Shown: positions 1-8,064 of the stretch, in pieces
Layout: each line of letters starts with the position of its first letter
How positions within the stretch are numbered: the stretch's first letter is position 1
Origin: DASRDZ01 sp035652335
Lineage (GTDB): Bacteria > Chloroflexota > Dormibacteria > Aeolococcales > Aeolococcaceae
Reading direction: 5' to 3'
Assembly (NCBI GenBank): GCA_035652335.1
Contig: DASRDZ010000052.1
Location: 1 to 8,064, forward strand
DNA: 8,064 nt
The notes under the pieces: generated by a model
Seen by the model: the letters and a program-made list of their open reading frames with translations, nothing else
What the model was told of the DNA's origin: nothing
Database searches by the model: none
Position numbers and translations under genes: made by a program

Positions 1-2298
<2,298 letters not shown>

Positions 2299-2306
2299 CG
2301 TCGTCA

Positions 2307-2311
2307 CTCCT
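2307..2311 (-). promoter_or_regulatory. Ribosome binding site of acnA
   Basis: On the minus strand AGGAG (within GAGGAG) sits 8 nt before the ATG at 2298. This is good Shine-Dalgarno spacing and decides the start against the in-frame ATG at 2358. A GC-rich hairpin, GCCGC/GCGGC with a 4-nt loop, lies just upstream at 2316-2329 and ends 4 nt from the site. Confidence 0.7.
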
Positions 2312-2349
2312 CGCCGCCGCCGGGGCGGCAGCACACTGCGCAGGAAGCT

Positions 2350-2374
2350 CGCTCCCATGATCGCACCGGGAGCG
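2350..2374 (-). repeat. Inverted repeat in the acnA leader
   Basis: CGCTCCC (2350-2356) and GGGAGCG (2368-2374) form a perfect 7-bp inverted repeat with an 11-nt loop, in the 102-bp gap between the SnoaL-like gene and acnA. It is followed by no T-rich run in the minus direction, so it does not look like a classical intrinsic terminator. It could be a leader stem-loop or an operator. The in-frame upstream ATG of acnA at 2358 straddles its loop edge. I see no convincing promoter for acnA in this gap, which favours cotranscription with the SnoaL-like gene. Confidence 0.35.
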
Positions 2375-2400
2375 GCGCCCCCGTCCGAGCGCCGAGAGCG

Positions 2401-2790
2401 TCAGGCCACCGGGGCGTCGAGGATGCGTGCCAGGTCCGCAGTGTCGAGGTACACGCGCAGGGCGGTGATGCGGCCGGCGGCGACGTCGAGAACCAGGACG
2501 CCGGTGTTGTCGAAGTCGTGGCCCTGCCTGCTCACGCCGGCCGTCTCGAACTCGACGGTGGCGCTGCGCTCGGTGGCGGTGACCCGACCGACGGCGAGGG
2601 TGCGCCGGGGCAGCGCCTCGCCGAGCCAGCGGACGAACTCGCGGAGCTGGCCGACGCCGCGGTAGACCGCGCGTGGTGCGTAGCGGGGGAAGACGAGCTC
2701 CGCATCGGGGACGAAGAGGGAGGCCGCGGCATCGACGTCGCCCTGGTTGAGGCAGCGGACGAGCTGGGCTGCGAGGTCGTTGGGCTTCAT
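2401..2790 (-). CDS. SnoaL-like / NTF2-like superfamily protein
   Basis: This is a 129-residue single-domain protein, the usual size of the SnoaL/NTF2 cone-shaped alpha+beta barrel fold. The N-terminal helix and turn carry the typical 'NQGDVDAAASLFVPDAELVFP' pattern (15-35), seen in members where a helix pair precedes the first strand. A 'YRGVGQLREFVRWL' helix follows (43-56), then alternating strands ending in 'NTGVLVLDVAAGRITALRVYLD' (95-116). No catalytic signature allows a substrate to be assigned; the fold serves isomerases, dehydratases, sigma-factor accessory domains and ligand binders. An ATG at 2817 would add nine residues. The ATG at 2790 is preferred because a -10 box lies exactly upstream, giving a leaderless mRNA, and the longer form would begin inside that promoter. 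The gene points the same way as acnA, 102 bp ahead of it, so the two may be cotranscribed. Confidence 0.8.
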   Translation of the reverse strand: MKPNDLAAQLVRCLNQGDVDAAASLFVPDAELVFPRYAPRAVYRGVGQLREFVRWLGEALPRRTLAVGRVTATERSATVEFETAGVSRQGHDFDNTGVLVLDVAAGRITALRVYLDTADLARILDAPVA

Positions 2791-2797
2791 GCCATCC

Positions 2798-2827
2798 ACC
2801 CTAACGCGGCGCGTCACTGTGCGTCAA
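2798..2827 (-). promoter_or_regulatory. Putative leaderless promoter of the SnoaL-like gene
   Basis: On the minus strand a TTGACG -35 hexamer (2822-2827) is separated by 18 bp from TAGGGT (2798-2803), which fits the actinobacterial TAnnnT -10 pattern. Seven nucleotides separate the -10 box from the ATG at 2790, so transcription would start at or very near the A of the start codon. The GGGTGG overlapping the -10 box could instead be a weak Shine-Dalgarno site if transcription starts further upstream. Confidence 0.5.
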
Positions 2828-2866
2828 ATCACGCTCGGACCCCACACAAGGGAGCAGAGAACCTGC

Positions 2867-2872
2867 TACCCT
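2867..2872 (+). promoter_or_regulatory. Possible -10 box for the glgX unit
   Basis: TACCCT, preceded by TGC, fits the actinobacterial TAnnnT -10 pattern and lies 10 bp before the ATG at 2883. I see no good -35 hexamer at 17-19 bp (only ACACAA-like sequence). The assignment rests on the -10 match and on the need for a promoter in this divergent gap. Confidence 0.22.
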
Positions 2873-2882
2873 CGCTATCAGA

Positions 2883-3040
2883 ATGCCTTCCCAGCGCCAC
2901 ACGCCCCCCGCCGCGCCGCGCCCGGCGCCAAGCCGCGGCCCGCGGGCGGAGCCGGTCCGCAGCCCGGTCCTGCCGCCGCCACGCCGCCGGCCCATCACGG
3001 ACGGCAGGGTGGCCGCGGCCGTCGTGGTCTTCACCGGCAG

Positions 3041-3044
<4 letters not shown>
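2883..3044 (+). CDS. Possible 53-residue Pro/Arg-rich leader ORF upstream of glgX
   Basis: The ORF runs from ATG 2883 to TGA 3042-3044 and encodes 53 residues, 13 Pro and 9 Arg, with a short hydrophobic tail (VAAAVVVF at 43-50). I do not recognise it. Support comes from base use: 49 of 53 codons end in G or C, against 39 of 53 in the overlapping glgX-frame reading of the same DNA. Its stop also overlaps the likely TTG start of glgX as TTGA, a typical translational-coupling arrangement. There is no clear Shine-Dalgarno site, but a possible -10 box at 2867-2872 would give a very short 5' leader. Against it are its low-complexity composition and unknown conservation. It could be untranslated leader that happens to be open. 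Confidence 0.35.
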
Positions 3045-5152
<2,108 letters not shown>

Positions 5153-5192
5153 GGCGGTTCGGCGCGTTCGACCTGCCCCTCACCCATCGGAT

Positions 5193-5218
5193 ACGCTGGC
5201 CGAGAGGCATGCCAGCGT
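5193..5218 (+). repeat. Perfect 8-bp inverted repeat between glgX and glgE
   Basis: ACGCTGGC (5193-5200) and GCCAGCGT (5211-5218) are perfect inverted repeats with a 10-nt loop, inside the 85-bp glgX-glgE gap. No T run follows, so it is not a typical intrinsic terminator; an mRNA-processing or stabilising stem, or an operator, fits better. A TACGCT box (5192-5197) that fits TAnnnT overlaps the left arm, with TTCGAC (5167-5172) 19 bp upstream, so an internal glgE promoter controlled at this dyad is possible but weakly supported. Confidence 0.45.
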
Positions 5219-5237
5219 CCACGCTCCCTCTCCGCTG

Positions 5238-7217
5238 ATGGCGGTGCGCCGCCCCGAGGCCTGCGCCCGGCGGGTCGTCGTCGAGCACGTGCGCCCCACC
5301 GTCGACTGCACCGACCTGCCGGCCAAGGCCGCCGTCGGGCAGCCGGTTCGGGTGAGCGCCGACGTCTTCGCCGACGGCCACGACCTCCTCGTCGCCTGGG
5401 TGCGCCACGGACGTCCCGGATCGCGGCAGCGCGTCGAGGTGCCCATGACCGCCGTGGGCAACGACCACTGGCAGGCGCTGTTCACGCCGCCGGCGGTGGG
5501 GCCATGGGAGTTCGAGGTCGTCGGCATGGTCGACGACTACGGCACCTGGCTGCGCGACCTGCGCGTGCGCATCGCCGCCGGACAGGACGTCGCGGTGGAG
5601 TTCGAGGTGGGCGCTCGCCTGGTGGAGCAGCGGCTCGACGCCGGACGGCGGCTGCGCGAGGCCGACCGCAGCGCGCTGGCCAAGCTGGTGGCGGCGCTGC
5701 GCGACGGCTCGCGGAGCGACGCGGATCGACTCACCGAGGCGGCGCGTCTGCCGCTGGTGGCGCTGATGCAGCGGCTCGCCGACCGGCAGCGGGCCACCGC
5801 GGCGGGGCCGTTCCCGCTCTTCGTCGACCGCGAGCTGGGCGTGTTCAGTGCCTGGTACGAGATGTTCCCGCGGTCGGAGGGCGCCGCGGGCGGACGCGGC
5901 GGGACGTTCGACACCGCCGCCGAGCGGCTGCCGGCGATCGCGGCGATGGGCTTCGACATCGTCTACCTGCCGCCGATCCATCCCATCGGCACGACCTTCC
6001 GCAAGGGCGCCAACAACGCCCTGGAGGCGGCGCCGTCCGACCCCGGCTCGCCGTGGGCGATCGGCTCGGAGGCGGGCGGCCACACCGCGGTGCATCCCGA
6101 TCTCGGCGGCCTGGACGCCTTCGACCGCTTCGTGGCGCGGGCCCGAGCGGTGGGCCTGGAGGTGGCGCTCGACTACGCGCTGCAGACCGCGCCCGACCAT
6201 CCCTGGGTGCGCGAGCACCCGCAGTGGTTCAAGCACCGCCCCGACGGGACCATCCGCTACGCGGAGAACCCGCCCAAGCGCTACCAGGACATCTACCCCA
6301 TCGACTTCGACACCGAGGACCGCGAGGCGCTCTGGGACGCGCTGCGCGACGTGGTGCTGTTCTGGATCGACCACGGGGTCTCCGTCTTCCGCGTCGACAA
6401 CCCGCACACCAAGCCGATCCCCTTCTGGCAGTGGCTGATCGCCTCGGTGCGCGAGAAGCATCCCGAGGTGGTGTTCCTGGCGGAGGCGTTCACCCGCCCG
6501 CGGGTGATGCAGCGCCTGGCCAAGGTCGGCTTCACGCAGTCGTACACCTACTTCACCTGGCGCAACGCCAGGTGGGAGATCGAGGAGTACCTGCGGGAGC
6601 TCTCCCAGTCGGAGATGGTCGACTGGTTCCGCCCCAACTTCTGGCCGAACACACCGGACATCCTGCACGCCACCCTGCAGTACGGAGGGCCGGCGGCCTT
6701 CCGCCTGCGGCTGGTGCTGGCCGCGCTGGCGGCGCCCTCGTGGGGCATGTACAGCGGCTACGAGCTGTACGAGAACACCCCGCTGCGCGAGGGCTCCGAG
6801 GAGTACCTCAACAGCGAGAAGTACCAGTACCGTCGCCGCGACTGGGGGCGCGCCGACTCGCTGGCGCCGCTGGTCACCCGGGTGAACGACATCCGGCGCC
6901 GCCACCGCTGCGCGGTGGGGCTGCTGCGCACCCTGCACATCCACCATGCCGACAACGAATCGGTCCTCTGCTTCTCGCGGAGCGACGACGCGCGCGACGA
7001 CGTGCTGCTGGTGGTGCTCAACCTCGATCCGTCGAGCGTGCGCGAGACGACCGTGTGGCTCGACCTCGGCGCCCTTGGGCTGCAGGACAACCAGTACTAC
7101 GAGGTGCACGACGAGCTGGGCGGCAACACCTGGGTGTGGCACGGGGCGGGGAACTACGTCCGCCTCGACCCCGCCGTGCAGCCGGGCCACGTCTTCCACG
7201 TGCGACCGCGGCCATGA
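5238..7217 (+). CDS. glgE: Alpha-1,4-glucan:maltose-1-phosphate maltosyltransferase GlgE (GH13_3)
   Basis: GlgE transfers maltosyl units from alpha-maltose 1-phosphate to the non-reducing ends of alpha-1,4-glucan, with retention and release of phosphate. It is the polymerising step of the TreS-maltokinase-GlgE-GlgB route. The 659 residues match the family length. The N-terminal beta-sandwich domain spans about 12-120 (VEHVRPTVDC, then WQALFTPPAVGPWEFEVVG), followed by a helical segment (about 125-190). The barrel begins at FVDRELGVFSAWYEMFPRSEG (195-215). Motifs are YLPPIHPIGTTFRKGANN (243-260), the GlgE-type KRYQDIYPIDF (347-357), FRVDNPHTKP with predicted nucleophile D387, FLAEAFTRP with acid/base E416, and WPNTPDIL with D474. 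ATG 5238 is the only sensible in-frame start and matches the usual N-terminus; no good Shine-Dalgarno site precedes it. It lies 85 bp after glgX and overlaps treS by 4 bp. Confidence 0.96.
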   Translation: MAVRRPEACARRVVVEHVRPTVDCTDLPAKAAVGQPVRVSADVFADGHDLLVAWVRHGRPGSRQRVEVPMTAVGNDHWQALFTPPAVGPWEFEVVGMVDDYGTWLRDLRVRIAAGQDVAVEFEVGARLVEQRLDAGRRLREADRSALAKLVAALRDGSRSDADRLTEAARLPLVALMQRLADRQRATAAGPFPLFVDRELGVFSAWYEMFPRSEGAAGGRGGTFDTAAERLPAIAAMGFDIVYLPPIHPIGTTFRKGANNALEAAPSDPGSPWAIGSEAGGHTAVHPDLGGLDAFDRFVARARAVGLEVALDYALQTAPDHPWVREHPQWFKHRPDGTIRYAENPPKRYQDIYPIDFDTEDREALWDALRDVVLFWIDHGVSVFRVDNPHTKPIPFWQWLIASVREKHPEVVFLAEAFTRPRVMQRLAKVGFTQSYTYFTWRNARWEIEEYLRELSQSEMVDWFRPNFWPNTPDILHATLQYGGPAAFRLRLVLAALAAPSWGMYSGYELYENTPLREGSEEYLNSEKYQYRRRDWGRADSLAPLVTRVNDIRRRHRCAVGLLRTLHIHHADNESVLCFSRSDDARDDVLLVVLNLDPSSVRETTVWLDLGALGLQDNQYYEVHDELGGNTWVWHGAGNYVRLDPAVQPGHVFHVRPRP

Positions 7218-8064
7218 GCACCGCGGCCGGCCTCGACACCACGTGGTACCGGCGGGCCATCTTCTACGAGCTGCTGGTGCGCGGCTTCGCCGACGGCAAC
7301 GGCGACGGCGTCGGCGACTTCCCGGGCCTGATCAGCAAGCTCGACTACCTCCAGTGGCTGGGCGTCGACTGCATCTGGCTGCTGCCCTTCAACCGCTCGC
7401 CGCAGCGCGACGGCGGGTACGACGTCTCCGACTACTACTCGGTGCAGCCCGAGTACGGCACGGTGGAGGACGTCCGCGAGCTGCTCCTGCGGGCGCACGA
7501 CCGCGGCATGCGCGTGATCATGGACCTGGTCGTCAACCACACCTCCGACCAGCACCCCTGGTTCCAGGAGGCGCGCTCCTCGCCGGACAACCCGAGGCGC
7601 GACTGGTACGTGTGGTCGGACACGGTCAACCGCTACACCGACGCACGCATCATCTTCCTCGACACCGAGACCTCGAACTGGACCTGGGACGACACCGCCG
7701 GCGCCTACTTCTTCCACCGCTTCTTCTCGCATCAGCCGGACCTCAACTACGACAACCCCGAGGTCCGCGGGGCGATGCTCGACGTGGTGCGCTTCTGGCT
7801 CGACCTGGGCATGGACGGCTTCCGCCTCGACGCCGTGCCCTACCTCTACGCGCGCGACGGCACCAACTGCGAGAACCTGCCGGAGACGCACGCCTTCCTC
7901 GCCGAGCTGCGCGCCACCGTCGACGCCGAGTACGGCGGCGACAAGGTGCTGCTCGCCGAGGCCAACCAGTGGCCCGAGGACGTCATCGACTACTTCGGCA
8001 CCGAGGACGCCCCCGAGTGCCACATGTGCTTCCACTTCCCGCTGATGCCGCGCATGTTCATGGG
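7214..8064 (+). CDS. treS: Trehalose synthase TreS (maltose alpha-D-glucosyltransferase, GH13_16), C-terminus outside window
   Basis: TreS reversibly isomerises maltose and trehalose by an intramolecular glucosyl shift in the cytosol. Here it would supply maltose from trehalose for phosphorylation and use by GlgE. 283 complete codons are visible of a family usually about 550-600 residues, or longer when fused to maltokinase. Visible hallmarks are WYRRAIFYELLVRGFADGNG (11-30), DVSDYYSVQPEYGT (70-83), DLVVNHTSDQHPWF (104-117), NWTWDDTAGAYFFHRFFSHQ (155-174), DGFRLDAVPYLYARDGTNCE (201-220; predicted nucleophile D206) and LLAEANQWPEDV (246-257; acid/base E249). The TreS-specific 'RDGTNCENLPETH' segment argues against oligo-1,6-glucosidase. 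The ATG overlaps the glgE stop as ATGA, implying one mRNA and coupled translation. No frameshift is seen before the right edge; the third catalytic Asp and any maltokinase fusion lie outside. Confidence 0.96.
   Translation, partial: MSTAAGLDTTWYRRAIFYELLVRGFADGNGDGVGDFPGLISKLDYLQWLGVDCIWLLPFNRSPQRDGGYDVSDYYSVQPEYGTVEDVRELLLRAHDRGMRVIMDLVVNHTSDQHPWFQEARSSPDNPRRDWYVWSDTVNRYTDARIIFLDTETSNWTWDDTAGAYFFHRFFSHQPDLNYDNPEVRGAMLDVVRFWLDLGMDGFRLDAVPYLYARDGTNCENLPETHAFLAELRATVDAEYGGDKVLLAEANQWPEDVIDYFGTEDAPECHMCFHFPLMPRMFM

Noticed and set aside
2299..2358. Upstream in-frame ATG 2358 as start of acnA
   Set aside because: The extra 20 residues include an Arg-rich run unlike AcnA N-termini, and the strong AGGAG site serves the ATG at 2298.
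2791..2817. ATG 2817 as start of the SnoaL-like gene
   Set aside because: It lies upstream of the predicted transcription start, within the promoter spacer, and adds nine basic residues not needed for the fold.
2747..3040. An N-terminal extension of GlgX of up to 98 residues, starting at ATG 2747
   Set aside because: It would begin inside the SnoaL-like gene and across that gene's promoter. Homologues start just before WPG, and third-position G/C use in this frame is weaker than in the rest of glgX.
5153..5237. Intrinsic terminator between glgX and glgE
   Set aside because: The inverted repeat there has no T run after it, and the genes share direction and pathway.
7154..8035. A 293-codon open frame on the minus strand opposite treS
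   Set aside because: It is antisense to treS, which has clear family motifs in the plus direction.

Overview
This is a chromosomal window of very high G+C content with strong G/C preference at third codon positions. Its gene content and signals point to an actinobacterium: a GlgX–GlgE–TreS alpha-glucan/trehalose cluster, an AcnA-type aconitase, a TAnnnT -10 box and an apparently leaderless gene. I cannot name the genus. A deep-branching actinobacterial class is as likely as a streptomycete or mycobacterium.

Layout. Positions 1-2298 (minus strand) hold most of an aconitate hydratase gene whose C-terminal end lies beyond the left edge. Positions 2401-2790 (minus) encode a small SnoaL/NTF2-like protein, probably transcribed ahead of the aconitase. 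Positions 2791-3040 separate the two divergent transcription units. On the minus side they carry a good leaderless promoter for the SnoaL-like gene. On the plus side there is a possible 53-residue Pro/Arg-rich ORF (2883-3044) whose stop overlaps the likely TTG start of the next gene. Three plus-strand GH13 alpha-amylase-superfamily genes follow: glgX (3041-5152), glgE (5238-7217) and treS (7214 to the right edge, cut off). glgE and treS overlap as ATGA. glgX and glgE are separated by 85 bp containing a perfect 8-bp inverted repeat.

How the genes work together. TreS interconverts trehalose and maltose. Maltose, once phosphorylated by a maltokinase not seen here, is used by GlgE to extend alpha-1,4-glucan. 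GlgX removes branches from such glucan. The block therefore reads as a storage-glucan/trehalose cycling operon. The neighbouring aconitase is TCA-cycle housekeeping and probably unrelated.

No wholly new system is evident. The most unusual observation is an in-frame insertion of about 30 codons, rich in inverted repeats, near the N-terminus of the aconitase. It resembles a palindromic element that has become protein-coding. Secondary points are the possible translationally coupled leader ORF before glgX, stem-loops in the aconitase leader and the glgX-glgE hairpin.
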